Source of the DNA: Nelumbo lutea
Lineage: Eukaryota; Streptophyta; Magnoliopsida; Proteales; Nelumbonaceae
Assembly (NCBI GenBank): GCA_022828595.1
Contig: JAKGHH010000003.1
Location: 55,541,759 to 55,605,758 of the forward strand
Direction: 5' to 3'
DNA: 64,000 nucleotides
Position 1 is the first letter of the stretch. Each line of letters starts with the position of its first letter. Positions 43,490 to 54,789 of this stretch are shown here, piece after piece. Both the position numbers and the translations under genes were made by a program. The notes beneath the pieces are model-generated. The model saw only the letters and a program-made list of their open reading frames with translations, was not told the origin of the DNA and searched no databases.

Positions 43490-43740
43490 GGTCGCAGATC
43501 GTCTACCTGTTGAGATTCGAAACTAAGTTTAACAAATCTAGGAACAACCAAAAGGGGGCGGTCGAAGACAAGGTTTCAAGTTATTCTAACATAAAAACAG
43601 GAAGAGGAAGAAGTTTGCGCTTAGAAAGAAGAAGAAAGAAGAAGAGCATAGTTTTAGATCGTATACCTGCTTCTTCCCGTTCTTCAGCCCTAAACCAAAA
43701 ACCCTACACGAAGTCACGAGTTTAAACGCTTTCCTCGCTT
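43490..43740 (-). promoter_or_regulatory. NOP10 5' UTR with likely intron, and telo-box
   Basis: On the minus strand a donor AGCAG|GTATAC (about 43668) and acceptor CTCAACAG (about 43508) frame a likely leader intron of about 160 nt just before the ATG. Upstream, at about 43697-43706, AAAACCCTAC (read on plus) is a telo-box, a motif enriched in plant ribosome-biogenesis genes, which fits the function. No TATA box is obvious. The leader intron is inferred from signals only. Confidence 0.6.
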
Positions 43741-43845
43741 CCCTCTTAATAATACACCCCACATGTTTATATTTTTTTTCGTTTTTACCCTCTCACTTTA
43801 CGTGTTTTCCCGGAACCGTTTTCTATTTATATGCAGGGTCCGTTT

Positions 43846-44152
43846 GGTTCGCAGTCCGAATTGGAATCGAAATCCTCCGGAATGGGAATCGGGATTGTTC
43901 ATTCCCATAATCTGTTTGGTTCATATAGGAATGAGAATGAGAATTAAAATCAGCAGGAATGAGATTTTATTCCCATGAGAGGGGTAGGGAATGGCCATTC
44001 CCTCAAATGGGGGAATGTCATTCGAGCAGGAATGGAAATGGGATTCTAATTCTGCCCAACCAAACAGTTGGAATCGGAATAATCCATTCCGATTCCGATT
44101 CCGATTCCGATTCCAGACCCCTATTCCCGTGAACCAAACGGGGCCTTAGATT
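43846..44152 (+). mobile_element. MITE, 'GTTTGGTTC' family, full copy 1
   Basis: Starts GGTCCGTTTGGTTCGCAG and ends GTGAACCAAACGGGGCC, inverted ends of about 18 bp. The inside is rich in GGAATGGGAATC words, with a GATTCC tandem at about 44090-44112. The same family recurs, inverted, at 63003-63290 and in parts at about 46090-46210 and 62385-62480. Confidence 0.85.
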
Positions 44153-44304
44153 AGAATTTACTTCATGCATCTTATTCATATTAGAATTTACTTAACCATC
44201 CGATTTATATCGGATTTCGTTGTTAAAAAAAAAAAAAAAAGAAGTTTCGATTGTGATATTGAAAAAAACTTGCGGGTCACGGGATGCTTTGATTCGTCGA
44301 AGCC

Positions 44305-44719
44305 AAGGTTTTTAAAAACCGACCTAGAAACGAAATCGTTCTAGCTACCAGTTTCTAGGTCAATAGTTTGACCGCCCAGGTTGAACGGTTCAGATGGTTT
44401 GCATTAACGCAAATAGTTATATGCTTATATATGAGAAAGGAGAATTGGAGAAGAAGAAATTGTTGTCGGCTAAGAAAGAATAAAAGAAGAAAAGAAAGAA
44501 ATGAAGGAGAAAGGAAAAAAGGAAAAGGAGACAAAGGAAAGGAAGAAAAGAAAGAGGGAAAGAGGGAAGAAGAAGGAAGAGGAGGAAAATGATTTGATCC
44601 TCATCGGTGATGGCGGTAACGACGCAAATGACTGATCTAAGATCTAAGATATGAGTTCTCAAATCTCAAATATGATATCGATTTTTCAATTTTTCTCAAA
44701 TCTCATCGATTTCTCTACA

Positions 44720-44750
<31 letters not shown>

Positions 44751-44755
44751 CTTCT

Positions 44756-44804
<49 letters not shown>

Positions 44805-45055
44805 TATCGGATATCATATATGAGTTCGTGTCTCAGACTCTCAGTTTCTCCTCTCTTTGCAATTTCTTATGCTGCAAACTGTTATACGGGTCAAATGAGT
44901 CGACGGTTTTACCGCTTGGGTCATCAGCTTTCTGATGAAATCAATAGTTTTTGACCCAGGAACAAGTCAAGGGTGAAACGGAATAGGTTGCTTGGACGGT
45001 TTTTGGGCCAAACAGTCCGATCGTCTGGGTCAACGACGATTCAAAAACATTAGTC
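44305..45055. mobile_element. TIR-like repeat around purine tract and microsatellite
   Basis: Left AAGGTTTTTAAAAACCGACC and right (reversed) TGTTTTTGAATCGTCG are weak inverted ends, with GGTTGAACGGTT and GACCGCCCAGG words inside. It holds a long purine tract (44440-44595) and the microsatellite below. No believable gene. Confidence 0.4.
44718..44803. repeat. Compound (TTC)n(TC)n microsatellite
   Basis: About 14 TTC units followed by about 21 TC units. Confidence 0.97.
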
Positions 45056-45147
45056 GAAGCTCTTCATATATCATCTATTTTCAGTATGATAGATTTTTTC
45101 AAAAATATATTTATTTCAGATTTCGGTTGTAGGTGGATATTGAATAA

Positions 45148-45846
45148 TGATGAAGGGTAATTTGGCCCTCCAATTACATTGCATCACATGGCAAGTTCAA
45201 ACCACTTTATGACACTTTGGCATCATATGTGGCCGGACCTTGTTCGGTTAGATTGACTTAGGCCACCCTATACAAATCGAACATCAACCAATGGGAGACC
45301 TACAAATTGCTTGACAATAAACCAAAGTATGTTACCTCGAAGGCATGAGTCGGTGACTCCAGCAATTGACTTGTCTCCCCCAACCCAAGCAATTGATGAC
45401 CTGCATGGCTAATCAACCTCTAGGGTACCAACCTATGTGACTTGTCCAACCTCACCCATTCACCTCACTATCGGTTCCGAAATACATGGCAACACGTTGT
45501 CCTCCTAGCAATGATGAGCCCAGTTTCGTCCGCTTCTAAAGGAATTGGATGAGGATACTGCAAGGCCAGTATGACATGCCCCGAAAATAGGCTGATAAAG
45601 CTTATCGTTCCTAGATATCTTGGGCCCCGATGCCTATATAAAGGGACCTCCACACCTTAATAAGGTGCACGTGAAATCGTGTATTCTCTCTCTCTCTTTT
45701 TCTCTGTTTTTACATCCTCTCAACTCAATTAACTTAAGCATCGGAGTGCCCAACCCGAATCCAAAGCCCTAAGTACTCTAATTTTCACTATCTCACAGAT
45801 CCGGTCTCTAACAAGAAACCAGAGCGAGTGAGGTCGAGCACCAACA
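45148..45846 (+). mobile_element. Solo LTR, about 700 bp
   Basis: Starts TGATGAAGGGTAATTTGGCC, like the start of the Tat LTR at 49982 (TGATGAAGGAAGATTTGGCC), and ends GAGCACCAACA. It has a TATA box CTATATAAAGGG (about 45632) and a TC-rich start of the R region (about 45685). Flanks AATAA / AATAG agree at 4 of 5 bases. No internal region follows, so it is a solo LTR of a related Ty3/gypsy family. Confidence 0.75.
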
Positions 45847-46084
45847 AATAGTATTGATAAATCATACTAAAAATCATCAAAATATTATATAGTATTAACA
45901 AAATGAACCAAAATGACTGATAGTGTATATCATGAATAAAATATATTGAAAAAAGTATGAAATATGAACCAACTTATGGTTACAATTAACGTGAATGGAG
46001 CAACATCCCCAATTTTTGCCGCTATTAGCATTCTTCGTTGAGAGTACCATGTAGCATTTTAGGGGTGCAATTCGGGTTGGCCCA

Positions 46085-46215
46085 AGGTGGCATTTTAGGG
46101 TTTGAGTTGCGATCAGGATTAGAATCGGAGCCATCTATTCCCAACGCCTGTTTGGTTTAGACAAGAATGGGAGTTGCATTCCAATATTTGTTGTTTGCTT
46201 AATTTGGAGTTAGAA
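46085..46215 (-). mobile_element. Partial copy of the 'GTTTGGTTC' MITE
   Basis: ATCAGGATTAGAATCGGAGC, CCATCTATTCCCAACGCCTG and TTTGGTTTAGACAAGAATGG match the reverse complement of the copy at 63.0-63.3 kb. Continues directly into an AT-rich tract. Confidence 0.6.
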
Positions 46216-46760
46216 TCAAAATCAATTAAAAACTTCTAATTATGTATTAATTTATTTAATATTTTATTATTATTGTTTTATTATTTATTGCTACTTTATT
46301 ATTTCGTTATATATATATAATTATTTATTAGTAATTTATTATTTAATAATTAATATCTTAGTATTTTATTATTAAATTATTAATATTTCATGAAAATACA
46401 ATTATTATTTTATTAGCATTTCATTATGAATATTTTATTACAAGTTTATTAATAGTTTATTAGTATTGCTTTATTAGCTAGTATTTTGTTATTATTATTT
46501 AATTAGTATTTAATAATTAATATCTTGGTATTTATTAATAATTTATTAATATATTATTATTCTATTATTACTTTACCAATATTTTATTACTAGTTTATTA
46601 ATAATGTATTATTTTAATATTTGTATACTAATTTAATATTATATAATAATTAATATTTTAATATTTTATCATTACTTTAATTATATTATATGAATACTTA
46701 TTTATTTATTTAATAATAATAATAATTATTATTATTATTATATTATTACTACTACTATTA
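46216..46760. repeat. AT-rich low-complexity tract
   Basis: Built from TTATTA, ATTTTATTA and TAATAATAA words. Confidence 0.9.
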
Positions 46761-47311
46761 GCGAGGGGACCAAGGGCAAATGAAAAGGGAAAGGCAAGAG
46801 TAATATGGTTTTTCTAATATATATCTCTCTCTCAACTATTTTTTAGAATTTCCAAACATTCATTTGACTGATCTTCATAACAAAACAACAAATGAAAGAA
46901 AAAGTTTGTTTATCTTGTAAATTTTGAAGCTCACATCGTATAAAAATTCTAATGAAAATTAAAAATTAAATTGATGCCAAAAATGATACCTATATAATCT
47001 AATGTTTTTGGAGAGTAAAACCATGTTGATAAACATATTACCTAATTATTTTATGGACCTATCGAGCCACCATGGCTGTATCCTACAAATAAATCAACTA
47101 AAAATAGATGATCCAAAATAAAAATGCTAATATCACTATTACAGCTTTTTACAAGACTAGGGAGCATTTTCCTTGAAAAACTTCTAAATCCCATTAAATT
47201 CTTACTTCTCCTCCCATCCCTCCCAACGCCTTCTCCTTCTCCCTTCCTCCAACAATACACTTGGTAAAAAGTCTTCCCGTGCATATCATATGTTAAGTTA
47301 CTTAATTTCAC
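46761..47311. other. Intergenic, nothing assigned
   Basis: A minus-strand open segment (47051-47311) has no family features and overlaps the edge of a MITE. No gene seen. Confidence 0.4.
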
Positions 47312-47433
47312 TTAGGCTCCCCATTTAGAAAGAGCATAAATACAAATATGCCTAGTGCAAAATTTTATATATGAATTTCTAAACCTTGTATTTATATTGT
47401 ACATATTTGTATTTGCACTCTTCAAATTGAACA
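47312..47433. mobile_element. Short MITE, copy B
   Basis: Left AGGCTCCCCATTTAGAAAGA then GCATAAATACAAATATG and right CATATTTGTATTTGCACTC then TTCAAATTGA. Same family as 43009-43119, more diverged at the ends. Confidence 0.75.
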
Positions 47434-47624
47434 TTTTTTTTAAAAGACTTTATTAATTACTTTTATGTAGACTTGTTCATTGGTCGGATAGGCCAACGGG
47501 TTGGCCCAACCAGGCCCACTCTTAATTGGGCTTAAACAAAATTTCAGGCTTTCTCAAATTAACTCAATTGAGCTCAGCTCAATAACATTACATATATAGT
47601 AAAAATATATAATATATTTATTAA

Positions 47625-48080
47625 ATTATTATTAAACATTGATTTATAGTTTAGGAAATAGGAATTAGTTTATTTGTTTATTATATTGTTATTAAATTAA
47701 TATAATATTATTTTATTAAATTACACCTAGGTAAGATTTTTCATGTTTTGACCGGGCTTTGGACTTCATATAAGGGTTGGGCTTGGGCTTGGGTTTATTG
47801 GACATTTTCTATTAATAAAGAGGCTAAACCCAGCCTGTGAAGAAGTATACTTTAAAGATTTATTAACATTAAATATTGGCTTATAGTTTAGAAAATAGAA
47901 ATTGATTTATTATTATTATATTATTAAATTAATATAGCTTATTAAATTACACCATAGGTTAGATTTTTTATGTTCAAACTGGCTTCAGACTTCATATAAG
48001 GGTTGGGTTTAGGCTTAGGCTTGGACATTTTCTATTAATAAAGAGGCTAAACTGACATGTGAACAGGTATACTTTAATTG
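47625..48080. repeat. Tandem duplication, about 215-bp unit
   Basis: Two copies (about 47634-47852 and 47867-48080) share TTATAGTTTAGRAAATAGRA, GACTTCATATAAGGGTTGGG and GGACATTTTCTATTAATAAA. Each ends near AGGTATACTTTAA. Non-coding, part of an unidentified repeat whose GGTTGGCCCAACC palindrome lies at about 47500. Confidence 0.85.
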
Positions 48081-48629
48081 TGAAATTACCATTTGAATTT
48101 TTGAGTAATTAATGTAATTTAAGTATGTGATGAAATTAATAATTTTTTTTAATTTTCCATGTTTGATCGATTAGGTTAAATTAAACAAACTTATATAATT
48201 AAATTATACTAAATTAATATCCTTAGTGTTAGTATTATTGTTGTAATAAAGATGAGAAAGTGATTTGAGAGAGAGCGTAAAAAGCTGACATAATAAAGGC
48301 AAAAATTTTTGGCTATTCTTGGCTTTTAAATGTAGCGTTCAAATGTTAGTGGTGTTGTTGTAATAAAGAGGAGAGAGACTAATTTGAGAGAAAGAGAGAC
48401 CGAGAGAGTAACAAGATGAGTTGCCTTGATTTAGGTCATGTTTGGGAGTTTTATGTTAAAAATAAGTGTTTATTGAATAAGTACTTAAAGTGTTTATTCG
48501 AATAAGCACTTATTTACATTTGGCACCTAACTTTTTCTTCAATAAGCACTTAAATAAACAATTGTAACTTTTTTGTCCTTCATTTTTTTTTTCAAAATTT
48601 CAAAACATCCAATCCAAAGTGAATGAATA

Positions 48630-49045
48630 AAAGTATTTTGATAGAAGTGCTTTTATAAAAGTACTTTTATGAAAGTACTTTGATAGAAGTGCTTTTATAA
48701 AAGTACTTTTATGAAAGTGCTTTGATAAAAACATTTCATAAAATACTTTTATAAAGTGCTTTTATAAAAAGTACTTGTACGAAAGTACTTCTATAAAAGT
48801 GATTTTATAAAAGTACTTTCGTAAAGGTACTTCTGTAAAAGTATTTTCATAAAAGTACTTTTATAAAAGTGCTTTCATAAAAGCACTTTCGTAAAAGTAC
48901 TTTTGTAAAAGTATTTCCATAAAAGTTCTTTTATAAAAGTGCTTTCATAAAAGTACTTTCATAAAAATGTTTTCGTAAAAGTAATTTTCATAAAATTACT
49001 TTTATAAAAGTGCCTTCGTAAAATTGTTTTTGTAAAACGGTTATA
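48630..49045. repeat. Degenerate tandem array of AAAAGTACTTTTAT units
   Basis: More than twenty imperfect units of about 16-18 bp built on the palindrome AAAAGTACTTTT and variants (AAAGTGCTTT), inside the MITE-like element. Each unit is nearly self-complementary. Confidence 0.9.
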
Positions 49046-49199
49046 ATTGGTATTCTAAAAATTCATTGGGGACAATTATGGGAGACAAAAATTGAACAAG
49101 TGCTTATGGTATAAGCATTTAAAAAAAGATGGAAATTTGGGCTTAAAAAATAAGGCCTTATTTTTAAAATTAGTACTTATTTCAAGTTTGTTCCCAAAC

Positions 49200-49941
49200 T
49201 AATGGGGATCGAGGTGCTGGCCAAATGGTTCAAACTAATATTCCCAAATATTCTCAAGATCCTTTGCAAGGAATTGGTGGTCCAATGACTAGGGCAAGGA
49301 CAAAGAGGATGAAGGAGGCTTTACCAAGGATAATCACTTATCTTTATGTGCAAAACGATGTGCAAGGCTTAGACCTTGAAGAACAAATCTTGGAATCCAT
49401 GACATAAGATCAAGGCGCATGGACATGATAAGGAAATACCCAACCCGCATGCTAAGATGTATTGACGGGCTTGTTTTTGTCTTGATGAGCTTGTTTTTGT
49501 CTTGTTTTGTTTTACTTTGACTTTTTTATGTTTAGTTGTCATTAGTTGTAGTCTTTTAGAAGGAATCCTATATCACGGTAGATTTGTTTTCCTAAATTAA
49601 AAAGAATCCCCAGTAGTTAGGTGTTTCCTTATAGGATAATAATGTTTACATGCCTATATAAAGGCTACAACTATGTAAAACGAGATACACATATGATCAA
49701 TAATATTGAGGTATTTTGAGCAAGCTTAGCTTTGCCTTCTTGTGTTCTTGATAGAATACAATATATTGATTTATCAAGGGAGTGATCAACCTTTGTGGCG
49801 TCTTCAAGATTGGACTCTTTAAGGACTTAGTTTCTTTAAGGTTCTAATCTAATCAACTACAACTTGTTTTCTAGCTTTTGGGTGTGCATAACAACTTGAT
49901 TCAAAAGTTCCTAGAGCAGGTCGTCTAATGGGTTCTTATCA
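49200..49941 (+). repeat. 5' LTR of the outer gypsy element
   Basis: Starts TAATGGGGATCGAGG and ends GGGTTCTTATCA. TATA box CTATATAAAGGC at about 49653. Compared with the 3' LTR it lacks about 80 bp after the GPMTRARTKRMKEAL segment and has a small duplication of GCTTGTTTTTGTCTTG. The usual TG start is TA in both LTRs. Confidence 0.88.
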
Positions 49942-49943
49942 TT

Positions 49944-49955
49944 TGGTATCAGAGC
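49944..49955 (+). other. Primer binding site for initiator tRNA-Met
   Basis: TGGTATCAGAGC, two bases after the LTR end, is complementary to the 3' end of plant initiator tRNA-Met and is the common primer site of plant LTR elements. Confidence 0.92.
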
Positions 49956-49981
49956 CCTGGTTCTAGATACATGTTACTTAT

Positions 49982-50754
49982 TGATGAAGGAAGATTTGGC
50001 CCAACCTCTTGACCACCCAACACGTGGAAGCAATCGATGGTGACTTGGCAGAAGCAACAACTCGGCATGGCAGTACGCTCAAGGTGCGAGCTTCGAGAGG
50101 ATGAACTAGTAGTCCAAGCTCTCCAAAAGGAGCCCGAACTCTCCCTTTGACCCCGAGCCTTACGAGTAGAGGGCAACAACCCGAACTGGCCCACCCCAGG
50201 GCAGCTCGGGCCATACTTCTATCCGAACTCAAGACTTTACCTCGCACGCCACTCCAGCACTTCGTCTCCAGGCCACCGAACTGAACAACTGTACCTAACA
50301 CCAAAGGAGTCTGTATCCTAAGGCAGCGAACCTGACTGACTTAGGATCTGATGCTTGACAGCCACACTTCAACGGTCACCTGCCACCGCCACCTCCAGTC
50401 ACAGAGACGGCTTCGACAAAGAGAGCAGTGGCGGTTGTCTGCCCCAGTAGAGGTGATGACACCCAAACTGGCAGAAGTGCAGAGGTAATGATACCCGACT
50501 TGACAGGAGCTTGGGAGTGAGTGCGCGAAGTGGTTATAAAAGACCCTCTTCCCCCCATGAAGGGAGGTACGTGATAACTTTGTGCCATCTAGTTTTTTAT
50601 CTTGCCTTTGAGGAAATACTAACTTGAGCTTCGGAGCACTCTCATCGGGTTCCTCCCCGTAGATTACTCACTTTCTTCCCCGTTTCAGGCACCTTTTGCT
50701 CCAGCCACAGGCAAGATCGTTGACAGATAGGACCGACTGGATTGCGCTCCGTCA
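49982..50754 (+). repeat. 5' LTR of the Tat element
   Basis: Starts TGATGAAGGAAGATTTGG and ends CGTCA, followed at 50755 by ATTGGCGCCATCTATGGGA, the type of primer-site context seen after many plant gypsy LTRs. A TATA-like GTTATAAAAGACC lies at about 50532. The 3' LTR matches it from 59345 to about 59877. Confidence 0.88.
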
Positions 50755-50838
50755 ATTGGCGCCATCTATGGGAAATGCTTCTAAAAGCCTCCCTCTAAAA
50801 CTCTCATAACCCCTTTTTTCCAAGAAACCCCAACACCC

Positions 50839-52472
50839 ATGGCTTCTTTCAGTAATGCCGGACGTAGCACGGAGATGAACGCCACCAAGGAACAACTTTA
50901 AGTCCCCTTGGTGTGCATCGGACAGTTCACCATCCCCCTTTCGGAGGATGGGATCCCCAGCCTGAATGCGCCATGAACAGTGGCACCCGTGAATCTTCCC
51001 GCCATGAACGTTCCCCTTCCTCTCCCTGTCGAGACAACCTTTATCGAACCAACTGCTATCCCCCTGGCGACTAGCCAAAACCAGTTTGATGACTTGATGC
51101 AGTGCATGCAGGCAATGCAAGCCCAAATGCAGCAGCTCCAGCAGCATCAGCTCCAGCAGCACCAAGTACTGCACCACATCTCTTAGTATCACTATCAACA
51201 GCAGTTCCCCAACTGCCTCTGAACCATCCACAGCTCCCACCTCGGTACCCCGCTCTGAAGCCGGTTAAGCCCTCCCCTCAGGGCAGACGCCTTCACCGAG
51301 GAGAAGCCTCTCAATTTCAGAACCCCACGAAGAGCCAGGCCTTATCCCCGGGCCGAAGGGAAAGAAAAACCAACCCTGCCTCGTAGCTCGCCGGCGGGTC
51401 GGGAACCTTGCCCGCCAAGTCAGCACCTCGACACTCCAAGTCTAAGCTCCCGCCCACAAAGAACCGATTATGCATCCTAGCGGTGGACTACCAACAGTCC
51501 GGGCCCATCGAGCTCGGCAACACCGAGGCCAACAGTGCCAGTACCAGGTCCACTCAGCAACGAAGACGACGGCGAAGTCGCCGAACTACCACCCACGTCC
51601 TGCCCGAACTCCGAGGTAAAGAAGAGACAAGCTCGGACGAAGTAATAGCTGCCCCTATTCTCTTAGTCCCTTCCCCCCTCTCATCAGAACTCCTTGCAGT
51701 CCCCATGCCCAGAGATTTCAAACTCCCCCCTTTAGACAAGTATGATGGGTCCTTCAACCCCAACGATCACGTCTATGCCTTCTAGTCCCAAATGCACCTG
51801 GCAAGGGCCAGTGAATCATGCATGTGCGTGGCCTTCACTACCACCTAGTACAGGAACCTGGCCCTCGGGTCAGTAAGAACTTGGACTCAGTTCGTGTAGG
51901 TCTTCACCGTGCACTTTGTTACTAGCAAGCGGTGCCCTAGAACCGAGGAGAGCATCTTCGGAGTAGTCCAGAGAGAAAGAGAGTCCATCTGGGGCTACAT
52001 CAAGTGGTTCAATGATGCGTCCTTGCAAATACCGTGGTGCAGCTCGCAACAGCCAAGAGAGGAGTGACACACAAGGAGTTCAAGTGGCACATGGTAGTTA
52101 GCCAGCCCGTGACCGTAGCTGAATTCCTCAAGCTCACGGATAAATTCATGAGAATAGAGGAGGAGATCAACCAAAGGACCGAAAGTGGGATCGAGAAAAG
52201 GAAGAGGGAAGGCGAGCCGTTCCGAGCTCCCTTAGCAGCTCAGACGGACTACACACCCTTAAACGCGAAGCGGGCTAAGATCGTGATGACAATCAAAGAC
52301 GCCCCGTACGTAAAGTGGCCACCTCGCCTAAAAGGGAACCCCAACGAGAGGAACAAAAACTTGTACTACAGTTTCCATAGAGATCACGATCATAGTACTG
52401 AACATTGAAATAATCACCGGGATGAGATAGAGGGACTCATCCGTCGCGAGTACTTGAGAAATTTTGTACAGC

Positions 52473-52530
<58 letters not shown>

Positions 52531-52733
52531 GACAGGTCGGCAAGGGGAGCACGGTAAGGATGCCACCGAGTCTAGCAGTAGGCCGGCCGAACCGTCGCAA
52601 AGACAGCCTACGAAAGAGAGGCCAGTTCGGGGAACCATCCACGTGATAGTGGGAGGTTCGGTAGTAGTGGGTTGTACTTCGACAGCGGCCCAGGCGTTAG
52701 TTCACAAAGCTGCCCGAGAATAACAGAACCCTC
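50839..52733 (+). pseudogene. Tat gag (broken)
   Basis: ATG at 50839 opens a frame soon broken. Gag features: Gln-rich stretch (about 51098-51170), Arg-rich basic patch (RRRRRSRR, about 51563), then the core with MPRDFKLPPLDKYDGSFNPN (about 51705), SQMHLARASESCMC, and AEFLKLTDKFMRIEEEI (about 52115). An AAT microsatellite replaces the Asn-rich part at 52470-52531. Many stops. In active relatives it forms the virus-like particle in the cytoplasm. Confidence 0.8.
52470..52531. repeat. (AAT)n microsatellite inside gag
   Basis: About 20 AAT units. It reads as poly-Asn in the gag frame, and as poly-Ile or poly-Leu in others, creating false ORFs on both strands. Confidence 0.97.
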
Positions 52734-52780
52734 TGAAGAGGCCGAAGACGGAAGAACATATTTTCTTCACGGAAGATGAT

Positions 52781-53290
52781 GTGCGAGGGGTCCACTACCC
52801 TCACGATGATGCGCTTGTCATAAAACTAAGGATCAGCAATTTCGAAGTCAGGCGCATACTTGTTGATTCAGGCAGCTTGGCGGACATTCTCTTCAAGTCG
52901 GCGTTTGACCAGCTTCAGTTGCAGAGAAGCGAATTGAAGCCCGCAAACACTCCTCTAATGGGCTTCAGCAGAGAGGAAGTCAGGCCCCTCGGGAAAATAA
53001 CAGTACATGTGGAAGTCAGCACATGGCTCTGTGCGGTCAGACTCAACCACGATTTCCTGGTGATCGCGACCCCCTCCCCATACAATGCCATAAAAGGGCG
53101 GCCAAGCACTCATGTCCTACGGGCAGTGGTCTCCACCTACTATTTGGCAATGAAGTTTCCTACAGACTTCAGTGTGGGGGTAGCGCAAGAAGACCAACTT
53201 GAGTCCCGCAAATGCTATGTTGTCGCCCTGAAGGGAAAAACCAAGGTGGCCGACGACCTAGAACTGGAGCGGCCTATGGACCACAGAAAA
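52781..53290 (+). pseudogene. Tat aspartic protease region
   Basis: A 220-residue open segment includes NFEVRRILVDSGSLADILF (active-site DSGS, about 52857-52880) and YNAIKGRPSTHVLRAVVSTY (about 53080). Plant Tat elements have VDSGSSADIL here. The active site looks intact though the reading is cut after about 53443. Confidence 0.85.
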
Positions 53291-53291
53291 A

Positions 53292-54130
53292 ATGATGTCA
53301 ATCCCAACTTCAGCTGTGGGCCCAACTCGGACACTACAGATTGGTGCTTCCGTCCAGGAACCTCTACGAACCGAACTGGTGAGTTTCTTAATTCAAAATT
53401 TATATATTTTTGCATGGTCTGTGGCCGATATGCCCGGTATTGACCCCAGCCTTATAACTCACAAACTTAATATTGATCCTGTAGTCAGACCCATTAGACA
53501 GAAGAAACGCAACTTAGCCCCAGAACGCTGGTGGGCGGTCGACAAAGAGGTCAAAAAGCTCATCGCAGCAGACTTCATAAGGGAAGTTCATTACCCGAGC
53601 TGGGTAGCCAACCCAATTCTGGTAAAAAAGGCAAACGGCAAGCGACGCATGTGTGTCGACTACACCAACCTGAACCGAGCCTGCCCGAAAGATTGCTTCC
53701 CCCTTCCCAGAATTGACAGCCTAGTGGACGCGACCTTGGGACATGAGTTGCTAAGCTTCTTGGACGCCTACTCGGGCTACAACCAAATCAGGATGGACCA
53801 GTCCGATGAGGAAAAAACCACCTTCATAACCGAGTTTGGCCCATACTGCTACAAGGTCATGCCCTTTGGACCGAAGAATGCTGGGGCGACCTTCCAAAGA
53901 CTCGTGAATAAGCTGTTTCAGCCCTTAATTGGCACGAAGATAGAATGTCATGTAGACGACATGGTCGTCAAGACATAGTTTTCGCATGAATTAATACAAG
54001 GCTTACATTCTGTTTTCTAAATTCTGTGTCAATTTAGCATGAAACGAAACCCAAACAGGTGTGTCTTTGGAGTCACCTCGAGTAAGTTCCTAGGGTACAA
54101 TGTAGTATAGGCTAAATGGCCGCATAGCCG
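53292..54130 (+). pseudogene. Tat reverse transcriptase (broken)
   Basis: A 228-residue open segment contains FAWSVADMPGIDPSLITHKL, WVANPILVKKANGKRRMCVD, LSFLDAYSGYNQIRMDQSDE (catalytic Asp) and MPFGPKNAGATFQRLVNKLF, then HVDDMVVKT where YVDDMVVK is usual, a Tyr-to-His change next to the catalytic DD. A TAG follows at once, and the rest (RCVFGVTSSKFLGY) is broken. Confidence 0.9.
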
Positions 54131-54199
54131 CTCTGAGCCATTTCATGTCCAAGTCAGCAGACCGCTGCCTGTCTTTCCTTAAAGCAATTAAAGGCAAAG

Positions 54200-54665
54200 G
54201 GTTTGAATGGACTTGAGACTGCCAACTCGCGTTCGACGAGCTAAAGAACTACCTCTCTAGTGTGTCGGTCTTAACCAGGCCCGAGGAGGGTGAGGTCTTG
54301 AAACTGTACCTCTCGGCAAGCAACGAGGTGTTCAGTTTGGTACTAATAAAAGAAGTAGATCGGGTCCAATGACCCATCTATTATGTTAGTAAAATTTTGC
54401 AGGGAGTAGAGATGAGATATCCTCAGATAGAAAAGCTAGCATACGCATTGATAATTGCAGCTCGGAAACTCCGCCCATATTTCCAAGCTCACACTGTCAT
54501 CGTCTTGACTGACAAACCTCTGAGGCAAGTCTTACTCAAGCCCAAGGTTTCCGGTCGGCTGACGAAGTGGACCATCGAGCTTAGCGAGTATGACCTTCAG
54601 TATAAGCCACGAACTGCTATTAAGGCCGAAGCCTTAGCAGATTTCATCGCCGAGTGCACGTTCAA
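54200..54665 (+). pseudogene. Tat RNase H (retroviral type)
   Basis: FDELKNYLSSVSVLTRPEEG, LKLYLSASNEVFSLVLI, then after a stop the open segment from 54397 gives YPQIEKLAYALIIAARKLRP, LTDKPLRQVLLKP and LSEYDLQYKPRTAIKAEALA. This is the usual Ty3/gypsy RNase H following RT. Confidence 0.85.
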
Positions 54666-54789
54666 CCTTGAAGTCTCTAGGCCGGTTGAGCCCGAGATCC
54701 CCAGTTCAGGTGAGCCCGGAGCTCCCAAGCCAATAGAGTCTGAACCCCGTGAGGTAGCAGCCAGGGTGGCATCTTTCCCAGTTAAGCCA

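Noticed and set aside
44368..44662. Lys/Glu/Arg-rich plus-strand and Leu/Phe-rich minus-strand open segments
   Set aside because: Produced by a simple purine tract; composition alone explains both.
48630..49045. CRISPR-like array
   Set aside because: Units are degenerate and adjacent without unique spacers, and the genome is a plant's.
52328..52723. Poly-Ile, poly-Leu and poly-Asn open segments
   Set aside because: All come from the AAT microsatellite in different frames.
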